In this document: one piece after another, positions 10,916 through 22,170 of the stretch
How positions within the stretch are numbered: the stretch's first letter is position 1
Layout of the letters: the number at the start of each line of letters is the position of its first letter
Origin: Edaphochlamys debaryana
Lineage: Eukaryota > Chlorophyta > Chlorophyceae > Chlamydomonadales
Reading direction: 5' to 3'
DNA length: 64,000 bases
NCBI GenBank assembly: GCA_016858145.1
Contig: JAEHOE010000125.1
Span: forward strand, 186,001 to 250,000
Notes under the pieces: model-generated
Seen by the model: the letters and a program-made list of their open reading frames with translations, nothing else
Told to the model about the DNA's origin: nothing
Databases searched by the model: none
Position numbers and translations under genes: made by a program

Positions 10916-11824
10916 CCCTCGCGATCGACGCGGCCGTCGACTAAGTTAGGGACGTGCGTCTTAGCGCTGCGCTATCCTAGTTATCAATGTTCGGGGGAAG
11001 ACGTGGTCGAAGCGTTGAGGTGGTGCAGAGGATGGGTGCGGATGGCGCGAACTTGGCTAGAGTGGCCACTGGCCACTGGCCATAACTATATGGATATGCG
11101 TGGTTAAGAGGCGCTCCACACGCTATAGCACAACGTCGAAGCGGTCAACGCTTGAGGTGGGGATGCCCGCCACGCCGTGGTCCATACACAATGCGCGCTC
11201 AAACGTTCACCCTCGAGCCCCTCGGCGTAACAAGCATCGCCCAACGACTATGTGCCAGCGGAAGGCACGTATGGGTTACAGTTGAACATGGATGCTGCTT
11301 ACCCTCATCGCTGGCGAGTGCACGCGTGCACGCAGCTGCCCTCGCCTGCCTGCAGCTCCGCGGCAGCCAACGCAGCCGCAGATCCCAGGGCACAGCTCGC
11401 TTTCACTCCGTGGCAGCCAGCGCAGCAGGAACCGCCCACCCCAGGGGCACATAAAGCGCAACAGCACTCAAGTGCCTTCACCTCAGGCTGCAAGCAGTGT
11501 CGCCTCCAGGGTCGGCTCCCCAGTCCCCACAGGAGGCCAAGTACGAAGCTGCCGCCGGATAGCTCATGGGAATCTTTGGATCCGTAGGCCCCCACATCGG
11601 GGAGGGGTCTGAACCCAACCATCCTGCTCCCCCCGCACTCCGCAAGTCTAGCATCCTTGAGCCCCAGCCCCTCCCTACGCGCACGGCCCGCCGTCTCGCG
11701 CGGTCCGCCTGGCCGCTGGGACAAACAACAAACGCCAGGCTCAGGCCAAGCCATGCCCGCGTGGACAGCCGCGTCGTGCTGCGCGTGCTGCGCCCCGCCA
11801 TGCGCAGCACGCCACGCGTCATCA
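10916..11824. other. Intergenic region between the sterol reductase promoter and the WD40 gene 3' end
   Basis: About 909 bp. TTACA at 11276-11280 reads TGTAA on the minus strand, about 545 nt past the WD40 stop, and is the likely polyadenylation signal. The remainder is the presumed ERG24 promoter. No gene was seen. Confidence 0.45.
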
Positions 11825-14800
11825 TCATGCTGCGCCTCCGCCCCCGCCTGCCGCTGAGGCTGACGTGTACACGTCCCACAGGGCCACGGTGGAGTCACGT
11901 GACGCCGTGGCCAGCGCCTGCCGTACAGGGCTGAAGGCCACGCACGTGACCTGGGCCCGGTGGTACTGCCGAGGGAGGGAGGGAGCGGGAAGGTATGGAG
12001 TTGCACGTTGTTGGTTGGTACATAGCGAGCCACCTTGCCGAATCGCAACCATCGGCCTCACACTCGACTTTCGGGTTCCCTGTCGCCCGCACTCATATCA
12101 GCGCCACCAGCATGGCACTCGTTCCCGCACCCGACTCCCCCTCCCCACCCGCGCCGCGCCCCTCCCCACCTTGAGCACAGCCAGCAGCTGCCGCCCGCGC
12201 AGCGAGTAGAGCCGCGTGGCGCCGTCCCAGCACGCCGCGGCCAGCAGCTTGCCGTCCGCCCGCACCCGCACGTCCGCGCACCCCGGCTCCCGCAGCCTGA
12301 GCTGCTTCGCCACCTCCAGCGCCACCCCTCCGCCCCCGCCCTTGCCCGGGCCACAGAAGGCTGCGGTGGGAGCAAAGCCGCCTCCGGCGGACCCGGGCGG
12401 GTTGGGGGTGGGCGTGGAGGCGGCGCCGGTGGGGGCTGCGGGGGCCGTGGGACTCAGGCGCCAGAAGCAGATGTCCTCGCCGGCCGAGCCTGACACGACG
12501 TCCACGTGTGCCGTACGCTCCCCTGATCTTGCCGTACCACACGCCGCGGGCGAGCCGCGCGAAGTGTCGTACACGTCCAGGCACATGACGGGCTCGCCGT
12601 GGCCGCGCTTCTCAGCCAGGGGGCGGGCGGGGCTGCGGAGGTCCCATACACACACGACGCCGTCTTCGTACCCCGCCACCACCAGCCTCGGTTCCCCTGG
12701 GACCCCTGCCGTCCCAGCACCAGGTCCCGCACTGCGGGGCCCGTCTGGGCCCGGAATGGCCCCATCTGGGCCCAGCATGGGCCCGTCAGGCAGCAGGCCC
12801 AGGGCCAGGGCCATGCCGTGCTTCGGGTCCATGTGCTGCTGAGTCAGCGTCACACAGGGCCGGTGTCCTTGCTGCGAATCCGGGAGGCAAGGCGAAGAAG
12901 GGAGGGGCGTGAGGGTGCGGCGTTGGCTTTCGGGTCATGACTCATGTGCTGCGCTCGTGCGCCGCATCGGAAGCTGCACACCCCGCGTTGGTCCCAGACC
13001 CCCTCCCTCTGCTACCTCTTGACTCCGGCTCCCCGGCCCCCACGAAGACCCTCACCCCGGGCCTCCACACGCCCACGTCACTGGCTTCGTGGGCAGCACA
13101 TGCCACCCACACGTCCTGCGGCGGGCAGGGATACATCAAGTCAAGCGGCGCGTGGACTGGCTTTGCGGGTGCATCAAGGAGTTAGACCCAATAGCATCAG
13201 GGACAGCGTGTGCGTTGGCAGTTGGGCGTAAGGGGTTGGACAAGATTAGGTAAGCGCTCATGTGGGCCTCTAGTACCGTGAAGCGCGGCCAGCCACCCGC
13301 GCCTTTCCCCGCCTCTGCCCTTGGCCCCCGTTCCAGACCCCGCCCCTGCCCCGCCACGCACCCGCACGCCGCCCGCCGGCCCGGCTGAGGGCGCTGCAGC
13401 CCCCGCCCCCGCCGCCCCGGGCGCCCACACGGCACAGCGGCAGAAGTTGAATGACTCTGTGCGGACCTCGGCCAGAGGCGCGGCGCTGGGGATGGGGAGT
13501 ACCGTATGAGGGCAAGGGCGAGGGGGCCAAGAAGAAAGAGGGTGCAGCTGTGCAGAGGTAGGAAGGACGTGCCCAGTGGCAGAGGCTGCAGCGACTGCCT
13601 CATTCCGGCTGCGCTAGCGCCGGCAAGGGGCATAGGGGCAGCGGCCGACCTCCCCAGCGCCCCCCCGCGAAAGCCCCCGAGACGGCGTCACCTGCGCAGC
13701 ATGCCCCCCTCCTCCAGGGCCCACAGCCGCACACAGCCGTCCCGGCCCTGGCTGTGGACCAAGAGCGGGGGCGCAAGGGAAAGGGCAAGGCTCGAAAGGG
13801 CACGGAGTGGGAGTGGGGAGTATGGGAGCCGTCCCCCAGGAGCTCCGCTGGGCCCCAACCCAGAGGCCGGAGCCAGGCTGGCACCTCCCGGCAGCGCACC
13901 CAGCGACACCGTGGCCGAACTGCCCGTCCCTATGCGGACGCCCGCGTTTGCCAGCCCCTACCCGCCAATGCCCGCCTCCCTGGCCACCATGAGCACTCCT
14001 TCCCACCACCCTCGTCACCGCCATGGAGCGAAGGGGCCTGGGGCCCCGCCCTGCGCCCCACCTTTGCACCAGCCCCAGCCCCCAGCCCCCCACCTTGCCA
14101 CCAGCCCCTGCCCCGGAAGGCACGCCAGGTGCATCACTCCCGCGTTCGCGTCATGGAGCCTGGCGGAGGGTCGGGGCAGAGGCAGGCACGGAGGTTCATG
14201 GGTGAAGACAGCGCGGCAAAGAGCCGCAAGCCCTGGGTACAGGGGCAGGGCACGAGCAGGGCACGAGCAGGGCCGGGTTGAGCGGTGGGATGCAGGGAAA
14301 GGTGGCGCGGGGGCGGAGGCGGGGCACGAGCGGGGCACGGGCGGGGCGGGCGCAAGCGGGGTCCCGCTGAGGCCGGAAAGATGATGGCAGCAGGGGCGGG
14401 TAGAAATGTATGAATCGAGTTGGCGGCTCGCGCGCGACCATGCATGCGTTGTTGGAGGCACGGCCGGAGAACGAGCAGGAGCAGCCGAGGAGCGATGACC
14501 CAGGCCGCACCTGATGGTCTGCTCTGCCCGGCAGCCCTGCAGCTCCCACAGCTTGACCTCTCCGTTGTTGTCGCTGCGGCGGCCCGAAAGCAACAGGTCA
14601 CACTAGTACAAGCTTATAGGCCGCAGGTGCGCTGGGCCGGTCACGCCGACTGGGCCGGTGTTGTGCAGGTCGTCCCCTCCCTTTTGCCCCCACACCTCTG
14701 TTCTCCGCCCTCCACCCCATCGCACACCTCACCCGCTGAGCAAGTAATCCTCAGACAGGAAGGTGACGGCCTGCACCTCGCCGAAGTGGCCGCGCAAGAC

Positions 14801-14827
14801 GTGGACGGGATCCACGGGCTGCGCCAT
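11825..14827 (-). CDS. WD40-repeat protein, GNB1L/ASA1/GTS1-like
   Basis: Eight exons: 14827-14733, 14573-14511, 14159-14094, 13751-13692, 13485-13362, 13115-13056, 12838-12170, 11965-11825 (425 aa). The start MAQPVDPVHVLRGHFGEVQA opens the first WD blade. Further blades show LWELQGCR, SQGRDGCVRLW, VVAGYEDGVVCVWDLR with HGEPVMCLDV, ACWDGATRLYSLRGRQLLAV, and the last CVAFSPVRQALATASRDSTV. The order, spacing and SQGRDG signature match GNB1L (animals), ASA1 (yeast ASTRA complex) and plant GTS1, proteins linked to PIKK stability and ribosome or growth control. A Gly/Pro/Ala-rich insertion sits in exon 7 between two blades. The gene is divergent from PKG with 658 bp between their ATGs. Identification rests on motif order, not on a search. 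Confidence 0.78.
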
Positions 14828-15485
14828 CTCGGCATGTCCAGGTCCCGCAAGTCCCGCAGGTTCACTGCTCTATGTTCCGAGAGCACCGGAAGGACTTGTG
14901 CAATAGAGAGAAGCAGTTGGCTTCTCGGAGGCCTTCAGGGGTAGAGTTGTCCGCGAGGAGAGGGCAATGCCAGGATTTGCAGCTGTGCCTTCACCCAAGA
15001 GTCCCCCCTCCCTTGGCCTCGGCGTTCCCCCAATGTGTGCTTTCGCTGAATGCAGCTTGCCAGTGTGCACGGCGGCGTCAGGTCCGCGTAAACACTCTGG
15101 GAACTGGTCAAGGCCTCAGGCAGGTGCCCTTTGTGTAGAGGGAGAGTAATGAAGCATATGGAATGCGCAGGGAGTGCACGAGCGCGCAAGAAGCAGAAAG
15201 TACGGCAGCGGCATAATTTCTCCCCCCCGCTTCGCGTTTGTCGCAGCGCTTGCACCCCTAAACCAGCCGTCGATACGCGCACGTGCTAGCGTTACCAACT
15301 GTGCTGCGAGCCGCGTCTTTGACCGCATAGAGTCCATTCCTTCTTTTGCTTCTTTACTGCCTGATGCTCGTTCTCTACGCCCTATGTGAGAGGGCCAGGA
15401 CTAGGCTGCAGTCGGCGCGCTGACGCCGAGCCCCGGAGTTGTGAGGGGCTGCACTTGTCCATAATCAGCGGAGCAGCGAGAGGAG
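14828..15485. promoter_or_regulatory. Divergent promoter between the WD40 gene and PKG
   Basis: 658 bp lie between the two ATGs, with a relatively AT-richer stretch at 15130-15370. No open frame here looks coding. No clear TATA box was identified. Confidence 0.5.
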
Positions 15486-18400
15486 ATGGGCTGCGCAAGC
15501 TCCACGCCCAACGTGGACGATGCTGCGCGGCAGCAGACGCCACCAGTGCAGCAGACGAAGCCGGCGGCCACCCCCAAGGCTGTGGAGCAAGCCAGGTTGG
15601 CTCCAAGGACCGCGTGCAGACATGTGCAGCGCCTGGGCCCGGCACCGCGCGTGCGCCTTGTGCGCCTGCCAGCGGAGACTGGTCAGAAATGCCAACACGT
15701 GTTGCCTCGATCCGTTTGCAGGGTGGAAGCAAAACCTGAGGCGCCTAGCACCAAGCCCTCGGACGCCGTAGTGGAGAAAACAACTGTGAGCCCAGCAACT
15801 GAACATTGCTGGACCCCTGGTGTTGGCTCCAGAGCCGTCTACATGCGCTTCACTCACGCACAATGTTCGTCTTGACCGCAGAGCATCAACCGAGGACCAC
15901 CGGATGGCTCTGGGTCGCTGGCGCCAGGCCAACAGCAACCACAACAGCAGGGCACAAAGGCCCGTCGTGCGGCCGCAGGCTCGGAGGTGCGCAGCCGCTG
16001 CACATGTTGCCGCGATGGCGTCAGGCGAGCGTAACCCGCGACCGTGCCTTGATCGGCTGCGCCTCCCAACGCTCAGGCTGTGCGAGACCAAATCAGGAAG
16101 TTGGCGGTGGGCGGGCCCCAAGCAAAGGAGGAGAAGGAGAAGATTTATGAAGTCAGCGACTCCGAAGATGAGGAGCTCGAGAACGACCCCAACGAGCGGT
16201 GAGCCGCTACCCGGAACTGGCAGTGCTGCAGCTGGACTGGAAACGCGTGGCTGCAGCGAGCCTAATGGCTGATGCGTGTGGGTTTGGTGCTCTGCAGGGT
16301 AACCCTGTCGGGAGACTGGTACAAGCCGCAGGAGGTGACGGACGCCATCCTGGAGGCCCTAAAGCGCAACTTCGTGTTTAAGGGTATCCCCCAAAACCAC
16401 CTGGTGGAGGTAAGCCAGGAAGGGCAGCAGCTGACAGGCCCCCCTAGAGCGCATAAGCACGCAGGTGGGGGGAGGGTGCCCGACCGCCGGACCCCTTGCT
16501 TCTCACCCATCCGCACCACTCCCGCGCAGGTCGTGGGGCGCATGTACGGCATCAGCTTCAAGTCGGGCGCTGTGGTGCTGCAGCAGGGCGCCCTGCCCAA
16601 GCAGGATGACTGCATGTACTACCTGCAGCAGGGAGAGGCGGAGGTGGTCATTAGCGGTGGCGCTGACGGAGCCGGGAAGAACCACGGCGAGGAGCGCAAG
16701 GTGGAGGGCCACACGGTCCGCATCCCTCAGAAGCCCGGGTGGCTTTTCGGTGATGTGGCTCTTCTCTTCCACTCCCCGCGTACCGCCTCCGTGGTGGCAA
16801 AGACCAACATCACGGTCTGGGCCATGGACCGGCGGACGTTCCTCAAGTTCGTGATGAAGCACGCGCAGGGAGCGCGCGCACTGCGCTTCCTGCGCAAGCT
16901 GCCGCTGCTGAAGGGTCTGTCGGATAACGACCTGATCCGGGCGGCGTCGCGCATGCCTCAGCGCATGTACGAGGACGGGCAGCCCCTCATCCGCATCGGA
17001 GAGCGTGGTGATGAGCTGTTCCTCATCCGCTACGGCAAGGTGGGACAGCCGGACGGTTACATGCGAGGAAGGGCATGCGCTTAAGGGCCGGGGGAGCAGT
17101 TGCAGCTTGGGGCTGCGGCGCGCTGAGCCGGCCTCAGGCCGTGCAGCTGATGCCGGCCAGGGCTAAACGGCTAGGGCGTGACGCCGGGCTGGCTTCGGCT
17201 AAAGGCTGCGTTCCCGGGCGGCTTTCTGGGGATTTTGTTGGGAACCGGCGGCGTGGCTGATGCGTGCGTTGCCCGCTGTGGGCGCAATGCTGGATCCGCC
17301 CTGAGGAAGGCCATAAGGTTTGCCGCTCAGACGGCTCGTTCACACAGGAGGGGCTCACCAACAGCAGCCCTGAGGCCCTGCATCGTGAGGGATGTCAGTC
17401 TGACCTTGGCCCCCATCCAACCCGCAGGTCCGTGTGTTCCGCCCGGACGGGAATGGCGGGCGCGTGGAGGTGGCCGTGCTGGGCCGCGGACAGTTCGTGG
17501 GAGAGCGTGCCGTCATCAACGACAAGCTGCGCAGTGCCGATTGCGTGGCTCAGGGGCAGGTGCAGGTGGTCGTGCTGAAGAAGCGCGAGTTCATGGACCT
17601 GGACAACCCGCTGCTGGCGTGGATGCTCGACTACGACGCTGTGTCAGCCGTCATCCGGGTGAGGGGGGCATCCGGCCTGCTGCCAGTGCCACTAGGGCAT
17701 CGGGGTGGCGGCTGCGGTGTGAAGCATGGTAGGCTGGGCGGTTGGATGCCGGTCATGGGGTGTCAGGAGCCCCATTGAGCCTCAAGGCACGCCTGATCAT
17801 CGGCACGGCACGGCGCAGTCCACCGGGGCTAGACAGCCGAGCGGAACGCTGGCGTGCCTGAGCCACAGGGCCCCCTTGCGGCTCAGAGTGGAGGATGTGG
17901 CAGTGCGGACGAGCAGCCCAGGAGTGTTGTGGGGCAACGGCAGCCAGCATGGGAGCAGAGGCTCAGCACGGGGGGCGTACACGACAAAGGACGCGCCTTG
18001 CTCAGCCTTACTCACGCGCTGTGTTTTGCGCTGCGCCTGCCCCGCAGTCTCTGCCCCAGTTCAAGGGGTTAAAGCAGGAGCTGATGGAGAACATCCTGGA
18101 CCGATTCGACGCGCGAGAGGAGATGCTGCAGGGGGACACCATCCTCAACGCGGGCGACGTGGTGGGTTGGCCGGGCGCGTGCGCTCTTGGGGGTAGGGGC
18201 CTGCCGAAACGGGCCGTCCGTGTGGCCCTGTGAGCGGGCTTGGACCGCCATGCGATGAGGGTGGCACAGCAATGGGGCTCGGGGCTTACAAGGAGGACGG
18301 ACGACCGTGGGGCTTCAGTAGATGAGGCTCGGAAGCGGCCGAGGCTCGTCCTAAAGCACCTTCGGAGTGACATTTCGGCCATGTGGATACGCAGCAGCGG

Positions 18401-21400
18401 AGGCTCCGGGTGGGGCCCATGACACAGAGCTGCCTCTGTCGGGTAGACGCGTTGCGAGCAGGGGGCAGCCGTCGTATGCGCAAGCAGCCGACAGGCCACA
18501 AGCGGCTTCAAACACTGCCTGCCCTTCAGGCACACGCACGAGGAAGCACGCGTCAAGGCATGCAGCAGTTTGGCCCACGTCCCTTGCCGACCGAGCAGCT
18601 TCCGCCTCAATCCCCTAGCCCGCCGCTACCTAGCCGCGCTGACTGCTTGCCCTGCGCTCTCATCCACACTCACGGGCTTTCCGCCTCAATTTCCTTGGGG
18701 CAGATCGAGAAGCTGTTCGTGGTCAAGATTGGCGAGATCGCGCTATTCAACAAGGCGGGCGAGAAGGTGGAGGACCCCACCTTCCTGCACGAGATTGCCG
18801 GCTTCTCCTACTTCGGGGAGACGGCCATCACGCAGACCGCCAAGTCGCCCTACACCGTCAAGGTGGCCTCCGAGGCCCTGCACCTCCTGTCCCTGCCCAA
18901 GCGGTGAGCGGGGGCTGCAGCAGGGGCGGCCTGCCCCAGCCGGGATGCGCGGCAGCTGGGACTGTGTGCGGCTGTGTGCACGACCCCACGCAGCTGGTGC
19001 CGTGGCATGTCTGGTCTGACGGAGTCGACAGAGCTCCCGCACCACCCCCCATTTGAATCAAGGCCCCAACCTCCTTCCTTCCCTAGCCCACCCACGGACC
19101 CTCCCGCCCACCCACCCACGCACCCGCCCTCCCGCCCACCCCCACCCCCAGGCAAGTGGACTCCTTCATGGGCCGCGACTCGGGCCTGCAGTCGGACGAG
19201 GCGGTGGTGGCGGCGCTCAAGAAGAGCAAGTTCCTGGCCAACATGACGGAGCCCGAGTTCAAGGAGCTGCTCAAGGTGGGGTGGGGCCGGTGGTTGGGGG
19301 TGGGCGGGCGGGGGTTGGGGCTGCGGGGCCGGTGGTTGGGGCTGGGGGGCCAGTGGTTGGGGCTGGGCGGGCGGTGGTTGGGGCTTGGCGGGCAGGGGTG
19401 GGGTCTATAATGGATGGATGGGGCGTCCGTCGCCGCGCCTCTCAACCCATCACCTGAGCAGCCGTGTGTCCTGTCCCCCGTCGCGACCCGCAGGCGTGCG
19501 AGATCATGTCCCACAACGCGGGCGAGGTGGTGGCAGTGGCCAACAGCTCCGTCACCAACAAGATCTTCCTCGTCAAGTCGGGCGAGGTGCGTGCGCGCAC
19601 TCCCGACCGCAACCCCGGCCCCAACCCCACTCACCGGCCAGGCGCCTTGAAAGCGCGCGCCTCTCCACCCCCTCGCGCGCCCCTCCTCCTCAACAACCCC
19701 CACCCGCCACACACACCTTGGCCCCCGAACCCCACCCCACCCCCCCCATGCCCCGCTCAGGTCATGGTGGTGCCGGCCGACCTGGCCCTGCCCGAGGGCG
19801 CCGCGGAGGTGGACCTGCGCCGCCTGGCCGCCAGCGAGAAGCAGCGCCTGCTGGCCGGCTCGCTCTTCAACGACCGCGCGCTCAACTCCCCCGAGACCGC
19901 CACGCTGGAGGCATCGCTGGTGGCGGGCACGGCCTGCTCCATCATCACCTTCACCACCTCGGACGTGGAGCGGGTGAGGGCCGGGGAAAGGCTGTGCAGG
20001 CTGGGAGGACGTGGGGCCTTACCCCGTGTGCGGGACTGGCTGACTTGGCACCACTCCGCTGGACTGGACTTGCCTCACCCCTCCCCGCCACCCCCACCAC
20101 CACCACCACCACCACCCTATCGCTCAGGTCATGGGGGGCCGCGCGCTGAGCCGCAGCCGCAACGCCATGCCCGGGGCCGCCGCCGAGCAGCCCAAGTTCC
20201 CCCGCGTCAAGTTCGCGGAGCTGGAGTTCCACCGCATCATCGGCACGGGGCAGTTTGGTCTGGTGCGGGTGGTGCGCAACATCAAGACCAACGAGGTGTA
20301 CGCGCTCAAGGTGCGGGGGGCGTGTGTGGCGGTCGTGTGGGGTACCGTACTAGTGATGACCTGACCTGCAAGCCTCTATGTTGGTGGTGATGGGGGAAGG
20401 AAAGGTGCGGGGTGTGTGGCTAGAGAGGGTCGACTCGGACCGGCTAGACGTGCATCCTGACACGCGCCTGCCCCCATCCTCGTCCGCGTGCCTCCCCCCC
20501 CAGGTGATGCACAAGGCGCCCATCGTGGAGTCGAAGCAGATCGAGCACGTGATCAACGAGCGCAAGATCCTGGAGGAGGCCTGCTCGCACCCCTTCTGCG
20601 TGCGCCTGTGCGGGGCCTACCAGGACAAGGCCTCGCTCTACCTGCTGCAGGTGGGCGCTCAAAGACCCCGACGGACGTGGCGGAGGACCGCGAGGGAATG
20701 CCTTCGCCCCCGCAGTCCTCCTGGCCGCAGCCCTTGAGGCCAACGCGGGGCCTCGTGTGGGAGCCTCTTGCCAAGGGCGCTCGAGGGACACATTGACAGG
20801 CGGCCATGCCGGCTCATGCTCACCGCCAAGTGCACGAACCGTCTCTCACCACCTCTTTCCTGCCCTCACCTCTCAGGAGTGGGTCCCCGGCGGCGAGCTG
20901 TTCCATCACCTGGACGTGGAGGGCGCCTTCGACGAGCCCACCTCCATGTTCTACGCCGCCAACGTGCTGCTGGCGCTCGAGTTCCTGCACGGCAAGGGCA
21001 TCGTGTACCGGGACCTCAAGCCGGAGAACCTGCTGCTGGACACGCAGGTGCGGGGTTGGGAAGGGGGGCCGGAAGTTGGCTGCGAGGGCCGGGCGGGCGG
21101 GAGGGTGCGGGCGCGCGGGTGGCAGTTGCGCGGCGGTGGGGCTCAGCAACAGGCGCACGAGCAGCTGGTTTGGTCCGGGTCTCTCCTTTGTTCCCTTCAT
21201 TTCCTTGGCTTGCCTTGCCCTTCCCTCAACCTCAGGGCTACATCAAGATGGCGGACTTTGGCTTTGCCAAGTACATTGGCGGCGACAAGACCTACACCAT
21301 CTGCGGCACGCCCGACTACCAGGCACCCGAGGTGCGGCGCCCGCTGGCCCCTCAGTGTCCCGTACTGCAGCACCGGAGTCGACCACAGCCCTGTCCTGCC

Positions 21401-22170
21401 ACGCCTGCCTCACCTCTCTCTCCCTTGGTCCCGGCCTGCTTAGACCTGTGCCGCCTCCCAGCTCGCTCCTCCCCCACCTCACCCCACCTCACCCCACCTC
21501 ACCCCACCACCGCACACCCTCCACCCACCAACCCCCAGGTGATCATGCGCCGCGGCACCACCAAGGCCGCCGACTACTGGGCCCTGGGCGTGCTGATCTT
21601 CGAGATGCTGGTGGGCGACCCGCCCTTCAAGTCACTCACGGGCGACCCCTGGGACACCTTCCGCCGCACGCTGTCGGGCCGCTTCTACGTGCCCAACTTC
21701 ATCTCGGACGCAGCCGCAGACCTCATCTTCAAGCTGCTGCAGGTGGGAGTCGTGCAGGGGAAGACGGGGCGCTGTTCCGGTGGAGTTGGATGGTGTGTTG
21801 GAGATCCGTGCGTGGGCCGCGTCGTGTCTGTGCCCTACTCCCCGCACTCCTGTGCTCACCCCAACGGTGCCCGGCCGTCCCCTGCCCCTACCAACCGCAG
21901 GTCAACCCGGACAAGCGCCTCGGCAGCGACCGGCGGCTGGGCGCGGAGGAAATCAAGCGGCACCGCTGGTTCAGCCGCATCGACTGGCGCGCGCTGGAGC
22001 AGAAGCGCCTGCCCGCGCCCTTCCGCCCGCGCGTGCGCAACCCGCTCGACACCTCGAACTTCGACAACTTCGACAACGTGGACCTCGAGCCGCCGCCCGT
22101 GCCCGCGGACCGCGTGGAGAAGCACTCGCAGCAGTGGGAGCTGTGGGACTGGATCGAGGACGGCAAGTGA
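15486..22170 (+). CDS. PKG: cGMP-dependent protein kinase with four cyclic-nucleotide-binding-like modules
   Basis: Eighteen exons: 15486-15595, 15722-15785, 15882-15986, 16077-16198, 16298-16409, 16530-17039, 17428-17658, 18048-18161, 18704-18903, 19152-19275, 19494-19586, 19761-19973, 20128-20310, 20504-20650, 20877-21047, 21236-21331, 21539-21742, 21901-22170 (1,022 aa). MGCASS fits N-myristoylation and palmitoylation. Phosphate-binding cassettes: [17 protein letters not shown] (about 244); [16 protein letters not shown] (about 365); [18 protein letters not shown] (about 493) with Tyr for Arg; [10 protein letters not shown] (about 631) without the Arg. The AGC kinase has GTGQFG (705), Lys727, YRDLKPEN with Asp822, DFG Asp840, the likely activation-loop Thr854 and APE (863-865), then a Phe/Asp-rich tail ([11 protein letters not shown]) ending [11 protein letters not shown]. 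In volvocine algae PKG is linked to flagellar signalling. Confidence 0.93.
19292..19400 (+). repeat. 21-bp minisatellite in a PKG intron
   Basis: GGTTGGGGCTG-type units start at 19313, 19334, 19355 and 19376 (period 21 bp) with a degenerate earlier copy. The array begins a few bases after the donor at 19276. Confidence 0.8.
21468..21515 (+). repeat. 10-bp CACCTCACCC repeat in a PKG intron
   Basis: About four perfect copies of CACCTCACCC lie just upstream of the acceptor of exon 17, forming most of its pyrimidine-rich tract. Confidence 0.8.
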
